Source: Mucilaginibacter paludis DSM 18603 (GTDB lineage: Bacteria; Bacteroidota; Bacteroidia; Sphingobacteriales; Sphingobacteriaceae). Taken from it: DNA of 64,000 bases. Below the pieces are notes generated by a model. The model made no database searches. It saw only the letters and a program-made list of their open reading frames with translations, and was not told the DNA's origin. The stretch lies in contig NZ_CM001403.1 of assembly GCF_000166195.2 (NCBI RefSeq), forward strand, positions 6,773,877 to 6,837,876, in the 5' to 3' direction. Below, in pieces: positions 54,341 to 63,044 of this stretch (position 1 is its first letter; each line of letters starts with the position of its first letter). The translations under genes were made by a program, and so were the position numbers.

Positions 54341-55420
54341 CTACAACTTGCTGTGTACATCAAGGCAGTTTAAATCTTCAAATGCAGCTGTTAAGCGTTT
54401 AACAAAAGTATCTTCGCCCTTGCGTAACCAAACGCGTGGGTCGTAGTATTTTTTGTTTGGCGAATCCGCACCATCCGGGCTACCAATTTGTGTTTGCAGG
54501 TAGCCTTCTTTTGATTGATAGTAATCCTTAATACCTTCCCAAAACGCCCATTGCATATCGGTATCAATATTCATTTTAATGGCACCATATGATATCGCTT
54601 CTCTGATTTCTTCCTGGGTTGAGCCCGAGCCACCGTGAAAAACAAAGTTGATTGGTTTTTCGGCTTCAAGGCTAAAGTGCTTTTTAACATACTCCTGCGA
54701 GTTATGCAAAATAACCGGTTGCAACTTTACGTTACCCGGTTTGTACACACCATGCACGTTACCAAAAGCAGCAGCAACGGTAAAACGGTGACTAACCTTC
54801 GATAGCTCCTCGTACGAGTAGGCTACATCCTCTGGCTGAGTATATAAACGTGAGCTATCCACGTCCGAATTATCAACACCATCCTCTTCGCCACCGGTAA
54901 CACCCAATTCAATCTCCAGCGTCATCCCCAATTTAGCCATACGCTCCAGGTATTTGGCCGATATTTCAATATTTTCGTGTAACGACTCTTCAGATAAATC
55001 GAGCATGTGCGATGAAAACAAAGGTTTTCCGGTTTCGGCATAAAATTTTTCGCCATAATCCAGCAAACCATCAATCCAGGGCAATAACTTTTTAGCAGCG
55101 TGGTCGGTATGCAAAATAACAGCTACCCCGTAGTGTTCGGCCAATAAATGTACGTGCTTGGCAGCAGATACAGCACCTAAAATACAGGCTTGCAGCTTAG
55201 AGTTATCTAACGATTTACCAGCGTAAAATTGCGCACCACCATGCGATAACTGAATGATAACCGGCGAGTTAACAGCCTTAGCAGTTTCCATAACCGCATT
55301 AATGGAGTTGGTACCAATAACATTTACAGCAGGTAAAGCAAACTGATGCTTTTTAGCAGCCTCAAAAAGCTCCTGCACCTGGTCGCCATGCAATACGCCC
55401 TTATAATTTTTTATGTCCAT
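54341..55420 (-). CDS. fbaA: Class II fructose-bisphosphate aldolase
   Basis: 359 residues, zinc-dependent glycolytic aldolase of the long (E. coli FbaA) type. FALPAVNVIGTNSINAV binds substrate; VILHTDHAAKKLLPWIDGL has the zinc His and catalytic Asp; LEIELGVTGGEEDGVDN, AAFGNVHGVYKPGNV and VFHGGSGSTQEEI carry further zinc and phosphate ligands; NIDTDMQWAFW is near the end. Complete. Confidence 0.97.
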   Translation of the reverse strand: MDIKNYKGVLHGDQVQELFEAAKKHQFALPAVNVIGTNSINAVMETAKAVNSPVIIQLSHGGAQFYAGKSLDNSKLQACILGAVSAAKHVHLLAEHYGVAVILHTDHAAKKLLPWIDGLLDYGEKFYAETGKPLFSSHMLDLSEESLHENIEISAKYLERMAKLGMTLEIELGVTGGEEDGVDNSDVDSSRLYTQPEDVAYSYEELSKVSHRFTVAAAFGNVHGVYKPGNVKLQPVILHNSQEYVKKHFSLEAEKPINFVFHGGSGSTQEEIREAISYGAIKMNIDTDMQWAFWEGIKDYYQSKEGYLQTQIGSPDGADSPNKKYYDPRVWLRKGEDTFVKRLTAAFEDLNCLDVHSKL

Positions 55421-55779
55421 GTTTCAAGTTTTTGTTTTCGTTCCGAAGTTAAAAAAAATAGTAAATTATTATCAGCACCAAAATTAAATAAAAACATGAC
55501 GGTGGTCATTTTAGTTGGGGTGCGGTGTTATTGGTTAATGGTTATTGGGTTACTGAGTTATTGGGTTACTGGTTATTGGGTTATGAAGTTATTGGTGGTT
55601 ATTTAGTCAATCAACTTAGTAGCGTAATAACTCAATAAACTAATAACTTTTATCGTTACGCTGTCGTCAGCTAAACCAGCAACTTAATAACCAGTAAATC
55701 AATAACCTAATAACTTTTATTATTACGCTGTCGACCAGTAAACCAGCAACTTAATAACCCAATAACCACCTGCCCCCAT
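55421..55779. repeat. GGTTATTGGG / CCCAATAACC word tract before Rpn locus 2
   Basis: Plus-sense words (55525-55600) are followed by their reverse complements (AACTTAATAACC, 55620-55765), so the tract is a loose 240-bp inverted repeat. It also contains two units with TTTTATYRTTACGCTGTCG (55645-55665, 55714-55735). No gene. Confidence 0.8.
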
Positions 55780-55810
55780 TTGCGGGCAAAAAATGTAAAA
55801 CCTATCTTTG
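55780..55810 (+). promoter_or_regulatory. Promoter of Rpn locus 2
   Basis: TTG (55780-55782), 20-nt spacer, TATCTTTG (55803-55810): an excellent Bacteroidota promoter. Transcription would start about 55815, which favours the ATG at 55829 over those at 55808 or 55814. Confidence 0.75.
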
Positions 55811-55828
55811 GCTATGCCTCAAAACACC

Positions 55829-56782
55829 ATGCCCTATACCGGGCGCTACATCGATCCGCTGGTAGATTTCGCCTTTAAAAAAATATTTGGCAGCGAACCC
55901 AATAAGGATCTGTTGATTGCCTTTTTAAACGAAGTGTTCCGCGGCCGCAAACACATTGTTGATTTGGTTTACAACAAGAACGAACATCCCGGCGACTTGC
56001 GCGACGAAGGCGCGGCCATCTTCGATCTGCTTTGCACAGGCGCCGAGGGCGAGCAATTCATCATCGAGGTGCAGCGTGGCAGGCAGGTTAACTTTAAAGA
56101 GCGGGCACTGTTTTATACCTCGCGCCTCATCAGCAACCAGGCCCCCAAAGGCAGGCGCAGTAACTGGGCCTACCAGTTAACCGAAGTATACCTGGTGGCC
56201 TTGTTAGAAGATTTTACTTTAGCCCTTAGCCGGGATGCGCAATATCTGCACGATATTTGCCTGTGTAACAGGGATACCGGCGAAATATTTTACGATAAGC
56301 TGGGCTACACTTACATAGAATTAAGTAAATTTGTAAAAGAGGGTGCCGATTTGGAAACCGATCTGGAAAAATGGCTTTATGTACTAAAAAATATGAGCCA
56401 GATGGACAAGATCCCTTTATACCTGCGGAAACCCATATTTGAAAAACTATTCAACATTGCTGAATACAGTAATTTGACAAAGGAGGAAAAAAACATGTAC
56501 GATAGCAGCATGAAATATAAGTGGGACAATCAAAACGTACTGGACTATGCCCGCCAAGAGGCCAAACAGGAAGGTAGATTGGAAGGGAAGCTGGAAGGGA
56601 AGTTGGAAGGAAAATTGGAAGGGAAGTTGGAAGGTAAATTGGAAGGTAAATTGGAAGGAAAATTGGAAGGTGAATATCAAAAAGCAATAGAAATTGCCCT
56701 TGAAATGAAACGTGACGGTATTCCTGCCGCTCAGATCTCAAAATTCACGAAGTTACCTATCGAGGAAATAGAAAAGTTGTAG
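55829..56782 (+). CDS. Rpn-family PD-(D/E)XK nuclease (locus 2)
   Basis: 317 residues from ATG 55829; this start aligns with Rpn 1 (GRYIDPLVDFAFKKIFGSE against GRFIDPLSDFGFKRLFGSE). Nuclease strand AIFDLLC (Asp) and FIIEVQRGRQ (Glu-x-Gln), then FKERALFYTSRLI. A C-terminal helical part from residue ~223 contains eight LEGK-type units and AAQISKFTKLPIEEIEKL. Internal ATG 56495 with AAGGAGG 8 nt upstream. A second copy of the module follows 5 bp after the stop. Related to Rpn 1 but clearly diverged. Confidence 0.9.
   Translation: MPYTGRYIDPLVDFAFKKIFGSEPNKDLLIAFLNEVFRGRKHIVDLVYNKNEHPGDLRDEGAAIFDLLCTGAEGEQFIIEVQRGRQVNFKERALFYTSRLISNQAPKGRRSNWAYQLTEVYLVALLEDFTLALSRDAQYLHDICLCNRDTGEIFYDKLGYTYIELSKFVKEGADLETDLEKWLYVLKNMSQMDKIPLYLRKPIFEKLFNIAEYSNLTKEEKNMYDSSMKYKWDNQNVLDYARQEAKQEGRLEGKLEGKLEGKLEGKLEGKLEGKLEGKLEGEYQKAIEIALEMKRDGIPAAQISKFTKLPIEEIEKL
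56495..56782 (+). CDS. Candidate intragenic small Rpn protein (RpnS-like), locus 2
   Basis: 95 residues in frame from ATG 56495 (MYDSSMKYKWDNQN). AAGGAGG at 56480-56486 is 8 nt upstream, the same spacing as in locus 1. The site is made by Lys-Glu-Glu codons AAG GAG GAA. Predicted to be the C-terminal module alone. Confidence 0.55.
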   Translation: MYDSSMKYKWDNQNVLDYARQEAKQEGRLEGKLEGKLEGKLEGKLEGKLEGKLEGKLEGEYQKAIEIALEMKRDGIPAAQISKFTKLPIEEIEKL

Positions 56783-56787
56783 CTACC

Positions 56788-57075
56788 ATGTACGACAGCA
56801 GCATGAAATATAAGTGGGACAATCAAAACGTACTGGACTATGCCCGCCAAGAGGCCAAACAGGAAGGTAGATTGGAAGGGAAGTTGGAAGGAAAATTGGA
56901 AGGGAAGTTGGAAGGAAAATTGGAAGGAAAGTTGGAAGGTAAATTGGAAGGTAAATTGGAAGGTGAATATCAAAAAGCAATAGAAATTGCCCTTGAAATG
57001 AAACGTGACGGTATTCCCGCTGCCCAGATCTCAAAATTCACAAAGCTTACTATCGAGGAAATAGAAAAACTATAA
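56788..57075 (+). CDS. Stand-alone copy of the Rpn C-terminal module, locus 2
   Basis: 95 residues, the same length as the intragenic frame and starting at the same Met. It begins 5 bp after the Rpn stop, so it may be translated by coupling; no strong SD of its own. Outside the LEGK units the two copies differ at nine sense codons, eight of them synonymous (one Pro to Thr). That points to selection for the protein. Confidence 0.65.
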   Translation: MYDSSMKYKWDNQNVLDYARQEAKQEGRLEGKLEGKLEGKLEGKLEGKLEGKLEGKLEGEYQKAIEIALEMKRDGIPAAQISKFTKLTIEEIEKL

Positions 57076-57815
57076 TCTGGAATGCTTGTGGTACTCTCCC
57101 AGCGTGAAAGAGTCAATTGTATATTGGGCGCATTCATACTGTGTTAGTTAGCAATGGCTTGACGCCAACGTATCACCAATTCGGCCTCCATCCTCAAAGC
57201 TATTTAAGTTATGGATTTTGCACGCCAAGACGCGAAGGCGCGAAGTTTTTATGGCTCGTTTCTTAGCGTCTTGGCGCCTTTGCGCGACTTTTTTATAATT
57301 TTCATCAGCAATCAAATTCTTAACTTAATGGCATTGCCGCCCCACCCTCCACCAAGAAAGCGCCTGCCGTAGTTAAAAACAATCTTCCCCGGCTATAAGC
57401 AGGCCACTCCTAACCAAGTAAAGTGCCTTTTTGCTCCGGCAGGAGCATCCTGTTTATAGCAATTTTGCGATGCGGACTGCCTCCGGAGGTGCCCCCTATC
57501 TGATGCTTGTTAATTGAAAAACAGGCTTTTTATTAAATCCCCCCTACAGCTAACTTAATAACTCAATAACCTAATAACCCAGTAACCTCTAATAACCAAA
57601 TCCCCGCGTTACCGATGGTAGCGGATACCGGCCCTGTGGCTAAGGCCTGCGCTGTATGAGCGTACAGCGGGGGCCGGAGGCAACGCCCACATGCTGTGCT
57701 GCTTTTAACTTTGTATTTTATTTTGTGGTTTAGGCCGGGGCAATGTTGAAGGAACTGATAAAGTAAGTAAAAAAATTTGTTTCTTTGCAGTGAATTGAAA
57801 GAGAAAGAAACAGTA
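57076..57815. repeat. Gene-free 740 bp with dispersed repeats
   Basis: A hairpin with GCCAAGACGCGAAGGCGC and GCGTCTTGGCGCC (57227-57290), AACTCAATAACC words (57552-57600) and one GC-rich palindromic unit (57601-57691). The sequence 57300-57540 shows no feature I can name. Confidence 0.65.
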
Positions 57816-58661
57816 ATGGCGTGGTTTAAAAGAGAATCCAAAGGGATTATAACTACTACCGAAGAAAAGAAAGAGGCGCCGGATGGGATTTGGAACAAGT
57901 GTCCGAATTGTAAAAAGCCGCTTCACTACTCTGAGCAGGTAGAAAATCAATATGTTTGTCACTATTGCAATTATCATTTGAGGATCGGGTCGAAAGAATA
58001 CTTCTCGGTTCTGTTTGATAATAATGAGTTTACCGAGTTGTTTGGCAACCTGATATCGGGCGATCCGCTGCATTTTGTGGACACCAAGAAATACACCGAG
58101 CGGTTGGAAGAGAGCATGGAAAAAACCGGCCTGAAGGATGCCATTCGCGCGGCGCATGGTAAAATTAACGGGCAGGACCTGGTGATTGCCTGTATGGACT
58201 TCAACTTTATAGGTGGATCGATGGGATCGGTTGTAGGTGAAAAGATTGCCCGCTCCATTGATTATTGCATTGCCAATAACATCCCCTTCCTGATGATATC
58301 CAAATCGGGCGGCGCCCGCATGATGGAGGCGGCTTTCTCGCTGATGCAGATGGCTAAAACTTCGGCCAAACTTGCCTTGTTATCGCGGGCCAAAATACCT
58401 TATATATCGTTATTAACCGACCCTACCACGGGCGGTGTTACGGCATCGTACGCTATGCTGGGCGATATTAACATTGCCGAGCCCGGCGCGCTGATTGGCT
58501 TTGCCGGCCCACGCGTAATTAAAGAAACCATTAAAAAGGATTTACCCAAAGGTTTCCAAACCGCAGAGTTTGTACTTGAGCATGGCTTTTTAGATTTTAT
58601 TGTTGACCGCCGCGAAATGAAAGCCAAACTGGCTACGTTTTTAAAGATGATGGCTAATTAA
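57816..58661 (+). CDS. accD: Acetyl-CoA carboxylase carboxyltransferase subunit beta
   Basis: 281 residues from ATG 57816 (MAWFKRESKGI). N-terminal zinc ribbon CPNC...CHYC (residues ~29-50), then the crotonase-like domain with MGSVVGEKIARSIDYC, SGGARMMEAAFSLMQM, LTDPTTGGVTASYAMLGDI and IGFAGPRVIKET. Forms malonyl-CoA with AccA. Upstream in-frame codons to 57777 are not conserved-looking. Confidence 0.96.
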   Translation: MAWFKRESKGIITTTEEKKEAPDGIWNKCPNCKKPLHYSEQVENQYVCHYCNYHLRIGSKEYFSVLFDNNEFTELFGNLISGDPLHFVDTKKYTERLEESMEKTGLKDAIRAAHGKINGQDLVIACMDFNFIGGSMGSVVGEKIARSIDYCIANNIPFLMISKSGGARMMEAAFSLMQMAKTSAKLALLSRAKIPYISLLTDPTTGGVTASYAMLGDINIAEPGALIGFAGPRVIKETIKKDLPKGFQTAEFVLEHGFLDFIVDRREMKAKLATFLKMMAN

Positions 58662-58786
58662 GGGTAGAAGCAAGAAGTGAGAGGCAGGAAGCAGGAGCTT
58701 AGATGCTGGAAGCTTTTTTGAAGGAAGTTGAAAGCAAAGACGTTTAGATTGCTGAGATAAACACACAATATTTTAAGAACATAACG

Positions 58787-58826
58787 AAGCCCATACCTAA
58801 ACTTAAACGTTTGGGTATGGGCTTTA
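58787..58826 (+). terminator. Terminator of accD
   Basis: 11-bp stem AAGCCCATACC / GGTATGGGCTT, extended by AAAC/GTTT inside, then TTTAATATTTTA. About 125 bp past the accD stop. Confidence 0.75.
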
Positions 58827-59543
58827 ATATTTTATAGCGTTTTTGGTAGTTATAAGGGATGTCCCCGGCTAACCGGAAAAAAAAGGGATGACGTTTGAAA
58901 AGCTTCTTAAGCTATGTGATTGCGAGATTTAAAATAGGCGGTTTGTGAAGGATGAACTGACAATGCAATGCCGCTTATAGAGGCTACCACACCGTGCTTC
59001 GACTACTGAGCCTGACGAAGTATCAGCATGACACCCATTTTTTCTGCGAAAACTGTTATCCTGAGTAAGTCACCGGGTGCCCGGAAAAAATAGGGATAAC
59101 GTTTGCACCTTCGGTAATTATTGGAGTACAAGAAAAAGCGGGCAGAGGCCAGACTGCACGCCGGGCCGGGAGCTGGCCTGCGGGCGGAAGGATCGGGCAG
59201 TCTTGATTTTTTTGGTTACTTTTTGTATCAAGACAAAAAGTAACAAGCCCCTTCCCGCAGCGATTGAGCGGGACGATGCTTTAATTTAAGAATACTGCTT
59301 GTCTGAGAAAATATAGCACATTGACAATCAGCGCACCCGATATGCTGCATACTTACCGCGCGTAAAAGGTCCCTCCTTGCGTCGGGATGACATGATGGAG
59401 AGAAAATCAACAACTTAACAACTCCATTATGAGCATGAGGTTAGATGCAGAAAACTTTTTGACGATAGATACGAGATGCAAAAAGTTGAAGGCAAAAACG
59501 CTTAGATTGCTGAGACAAAAAAGCAATATTTTAAAACATAAAG

Positions 59544-59581
59544 AAGCCCATACCTAAACTTAAACGTTCGGGTATGGGCTT
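59544..59581 (-). terminator. Terminator of the J-KTSC gene
   Basis: Same stem as at 58787-58824 but with GTTC in place of GTTT in the inner part. It is ~30 bp past the stop of the minus-strand gene. Confidence 0.7.
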
Positions 59582-59612
59582 TAATAATTTATAGCGTTGT
59601 TGTTACTGCAGC

Positions 59613-60065
59613 TTAAGCTACTGCTTCTTCGCGTTTGCTGATGTTACGGTATACAAACGAGTTAAAGATATGCCTGCGGGCAAAACGGCCCGGCGAATCG
59701 GCATTGATAAACTTAACGTAGGTGGCTTTGGGCACATCAAAATATTCGTACACGCTGCCATCTAAAAAGGTGATTTGCAGGGTTTGCGATTTGTATTCAA
59801 AATCGGCAATGTTTGATGTGGTAGTAGTTTGGGTATAATGATCAAGGTTTTGCAGGCGGGTTTCGGGAGCTATGCTTACCAAAAAGTGATAAGCCTCGAT
59901 GATGGTTTTGCTCTTTTCTTCGGCTTCCAGCTTTTGATCGTGGCTGTCCTGAAATTTATCCGGATGCCAGTCTTTCATCAAATTACGGTAGATCGTTTTT
60001 AATTCTTTTAATTCGGCTGCTTCGTTTACGCCTAAAAGCTTTCGGTAGTCGACAATTTTTTTCAT
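59613..60065 (-). CDS. J-domain protein fused to a KTSC domain
   Basis: 150 residues. An N-terminal DnaJ J-domain (YRKLLGVNEAAELKELKTIYRNL, in parts) with the HPD motif in DWHPDKF (residues ~32-38), then a linker. The C-terminal KTSC domain (FEYKSQTLQITFLDGSVYEYFDVP, in parts, and SPGRFARRHI) follows. A DnaK co-chaperone function is expected from HPD; the KTSC part is of unknown role. Confidence 0.88.
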   Translation of the reverse strand: MKKIVDYRKLLGVNEAAELKELKTIYRNLMKDWHPDKFQDSHDQKLEAEEKSKTIIEAYHFLVSIAPETRLQNLDHYTQTTTTSNIADFEYKSQTLQITFLDGSVYEYFDVPKATYVKFINADSPGRFARRHIFNSFVYRNISKREEAVA

Positions 60066-60314
60066 GAGATTTTAAGGGTATTGATTATTGTCGTTGAAGA
60101 TGAGGCTATTGATAATGTACTGATTTTCAAGAAATAATTTTTCGCAAAGGTATGGATTTTAAAAGTCAAAACTAAGCTTAATTCTAAAATTTTATTGAGG
60201 CGCAGTTGATGGGACATAAAAAGCATACGGATAGTTGGTGGGACACCAACTATGGCGGAAGTTATTTGCTTCCTACCTCCTGCCTCTTACTTCTTGCCTC
60301 TTACTCCCCCCACC

Positions 60315-62756
60315 CTAATTCTTAACCCTGTTCTGCTCGCTTTCGGCCCCGGTGCTTTCGTGTTTGCGCTGGTTGGCAATGGCTTTACCAAAGCGGTAGC
60401 TTAACGATAGTACCGCCGTTCGGGTATCGCTCAGGTTGTGGTAGTCGGCGCGGGTATTGGCCAGGTTGTTAATGTCGCCGCTGTTTACGTTGGTGTAAAA
60501 AATATCGTTCACCACCAATTTAAGGGTGGTACTGGCCGATATTTTTTTGGAGAGGGCGGCATTTACCCTGCCCATGTTGCCGGTTACAAACTGGGCCGAG
60601 GTAACGCGGCTTTGGTATAGGCCGTTTAACTGCGCTGTCCAGTCGCGCGGCAACTTAAACTGCAGCATAGGTTTTACAAAGTAGTAGGTGCCTTTGGTAT
60701 CCAGGGGGCCGTTATAAAAATCGCTGCGGGTATGGATGTTTACCGCGGTGGCAAACAGCTGCAGGCTAAGCCATTTTGCAGGGTCCACACTGGCATCAAC
60801 CGAGATGCCCTTAACCACGGTACTGCCCAGGTTGCCCGGCCTGCTGTAATAAATACCGTTTACAATTTCGATGGTTTCGTCAACATTATCCCTGGTTTTG
60901 CTGTAGCTCAGCGTGGTGGTTATTTTTTTATAGGTGTGCGACAGTTCGATGTTTTGCGTATAAGCAGGCCTTAAAAACGGGTTGCCGGTATAGTAAGTAA
61001 ATTTATCCAGAGGGGCCAAAAAAGGGTTCAGGTCCTCGTAGTACGGCCGGTCTATCCGTCGGCCATAGTTCAGGCTTATCTGTTGGTTGCCAGCCGTATC
61101 CAGCTTATATTGCAGGTATACGGTGGGGAACAAACCGTTGTAATTGCGCTTAAAAACCGAATCGGGCTTTTGCACGTTGCCCAGTTGGTGGCCCTTGGAT
61201 ACCGTGTTTTCAAAACGGAGGCCCAGTTGAACCGATAGCCTTTTAAAATCGCGACTGGCATTGATATATGCGGCGTTAATGTTTTCCTTATAAATAAAAT
61301 GGTTGGTTTTATCATAGTCGGGCGTGGTGTTCTGGTTTACGGTATAAAAGTAATTGGCTATATTATCGGTTTGGGTATAGCTGGTTTTAAGCCCCCCGGC
61401 CAGTTTTAGTCCGCTTTTTAGCGGATGGGTATAATCTGTTTTGGCGGCGTAGATGTCAATGGCCGATGGCAGCGCCCCCGTTAACAGGTCATGATTGATG
61501 AGCATTCCGTTAGGCAGGTAGCTCGAATTGTCAAAGCCCTGGCTAAGGGTATTATCATAGCGCAGATAATCCAGATCGGCGGTAAGCTCAGGCCCCCCGG
61601 CATTATATTGGTGGCGGTAGTTGAGGTTGATGCCACCGTTTTTAAAACTGCGGTGCTCGGCGTTATTGGCTACAATGGTAGAATCGGGCGTATTTTGAGC
61701 ACTAAGCAAGCGGCTGGTATTAATGGTGTGCTCATCGCCGGGGTTAAGCAAACCCGTAAGGCCCAGCCCCCAGGTGGTTTTGGCCGAGGCGTAATAATCA
61801 AGACCCAGTTTGGCATTGTAGGTTTTGGAAGTACGGCGGATAAATGAATTCTGCAGGAATTTAGATTGCAGGCTACCATCGGCGTTTTCAAAATAGCGGT
61901 TAATATCCAGATCGTTAAAATTATTGCCGGTGCTGTAGCTCAGGTTGCCAAACAGGTTGATTTTGCTATCGCGATAATTAAAATTGGCGCTGTTATTGGT
62001 TTTGCCATATTTACCCTGCGAATAACTCAGACTAAGGCCGCCGTTAAAACCCTTGGCCTTGCCACGTTTGGTGCGGATGTTGATGATACCGCCATTACCT
62101 GCCGCATCGTATTTGGCGGGTGGGTTTGTCATCAATTCAATCTGGTTGATGGTAGAGGCGGATAACGAGCGGAGGTAGTTTTCCAGATCGGCGCCCGACA
62201 GGTAGGTGGGCTTATCGTCAATATATATTTTAACGCTGTTTTTTCCTTGCAGACTGATGGCGCCATTGTTATCAACAATCACCCCCGGCGATTTTTCTAA
62301 CACATCCAAAGCCGTTGCCCCGGCATTGCCTATCAGCGCATCCACATTCACCACGGTACGGTCGGGCTGGTGCTCTATCAGTTGCTTTTGCGCCGTAATG
62401 GCAACAGCTTTAAGCAAGGTGCCGCTATGCTGCAAATTAATAAGCGGCATTACAAGCGGCTGCTTTTCAACTATTATATTTTCGCTTTTATAATTTTGAT
62501 ACCCCATCATGGTGACCCATATGCGATAGTTACCCGGCTTAAGGCCTTCAAAAAGGTATTTGCCTGCAACATTGGCCAGGGCTGTTTTCACCACCGCCGA
62601 ATCGCGGGTTTGCACCAGCAGCACGGTGGCCGCATCGGCAGGTTTACCATCAGCGCCAAGTACCTGGCCTGATAGGCTGGCACCAGTTTGCACGAAAGCT
62701 ACAATTGAGGCAATAGTTAGCCAGGCAGCTAAAAAAGCTGTTAATTTGATTTGCAT
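60315..62756 (-). CDS. Outer-membrane beta-barrel family protein (TonB-dependent-receptor-like)
   Basis: 813 residues. Signal peptide, carboxypeptidase-regulatory-like domain (GQVLGADGKPADAATVLLVQ, ~30-110), a plug domain (VVNVDALIGNAGATALDVLEKSPGV and KIYIDDKPTYLSGADLENYL, in parts), then a barrel of the OMP_b-brl_3 type ending in YRFGKAIANQRKH. No TonB box seen. Such proteins are often of unknown cargo in Sphingobacteriaceae. Monocistronic. Confidence 0.9.
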   Translation of the reverse strand: MQIKLTAFLAAWLTIASIVAFVQTGASLSGQVLGADGKPADAATVLLVQTRDSAVVKTALANVAGKYLFEGLKPGNYRIWVTMMGYQNYKSENIIVEKQPLVMPLINLQHSGTLLKAVAITAQKQLIEHQPDRTVVNVDALIGNAGATALDVLEKSPGVIVDNNGAISLQGKNSVKIYIDDKPTYLSGADLENYLRSLSASTINQIELMTNPPAKYDAAGNGGIINIRTKRGKAKGFNGGLSLSYSQGKYGKTNNSANFNYRDSKINLFGNLSYSTGNNFNDLDINRYFENADGSLQSKFLQNSFIRRTSKTYNAKLGLDYYASAKTTWGLGLTGLLNPGDEHTINTSRLLSAQNTPDSTIVANNAEHRSFKNGGINLNYRHQYNAGGPELTADLDYLRYDNTLSQGFDNSSYLPNGMLINHDLLTGALPSAIDIYAAKTDYTHPLKSGLKLAGGLKTSYTQTDNIANYFYTVNQNTTPDYDKTNHFIYKENINAAYINASRDFKRLSVQLGLRFENTVSKGHQLGNVQKPDSVFKRNYNGLFPTVYLQYKLDTAGNQQISLNYGRRIDRPYYEDLNPFLAPLDKFTYYTGNPFLRPAYTQNIELSHTYKKITTTLSYSKTRDNVDETIEIVNGIYYSRPGNLGSTVVKGISVDASVDPAKWLSLQLFATAVNIHTRSDFYNGPLDTKGTYYFVKPMLQFKLPRDWTAQLNGLYQSRVTSAQFVTGNMGRVNAALSKKISASTTLKLVVNDIFYTNVNSGDINNLANTRADYHNLSDTRTAVLSLSYRFGKAIANQRKHESTGAESEQNRVKN

Positions 62757-63044
62757 AGGTATTGTTTTTAGGAAGCTATTAGAGGACTAAAGCATCGGTG
62801 GTATCATTTGGCATTAAAATTTCAATTCAAGGCATCGCCATAGCGCAATTACCGTGAGAAGGGCTTGGCAGGCGACGAAATAAAATCGAACCTGTATTCT
62901 CATTTACATTGAGTAAGGCTATAAGGCAACGTACGCTATCAGCTGATAGCAAATTGCGCCTTGTGTCTTTGCGCGCAAATCACCATGGCATTTAACTTAG
63001 GACAAGACACCATGGACCATGGCCTATCGACTATGGACCATCGT
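62757..63044. repeat. Upstream region of the barrel gene with a word array
   Basis: A 16-bp palindrome GCTATCAGCTGATAGC at 62936-62951 and a CCATGGACCATGGCC-type array at 63006-63044 that touches the stop of the next gene. No gene. Confidence 0.6.

Larger units (their letters stand above)
58662..59612. repeat. Gap with two near-identical terminators and R1 copy 4
   Basis: Terminator T1 (58787-58824, arms AAGCCCATACC / GGTATGGGCTT) ends accD. T2 (59544-59581) has the same arms and belongs to the minus-strand J-KTSC gene. About 100 bp around each are also alike. Between them are a CTTCGACTACTGAGCCTGA word (58997), R1 copy 4 (59086-59300; arms 59215-59226 and 59233-59244) and a CATACTTACCGCGCG unit (59347-59395). 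No gene. Confidence 0.85.

Noticed and set aside
56447..57034. Minus-strand ORFs with FQFTFQ or LPIYLP repeats
   Set aside because: Antisense of the LEGK repeats in the Rpn genes.
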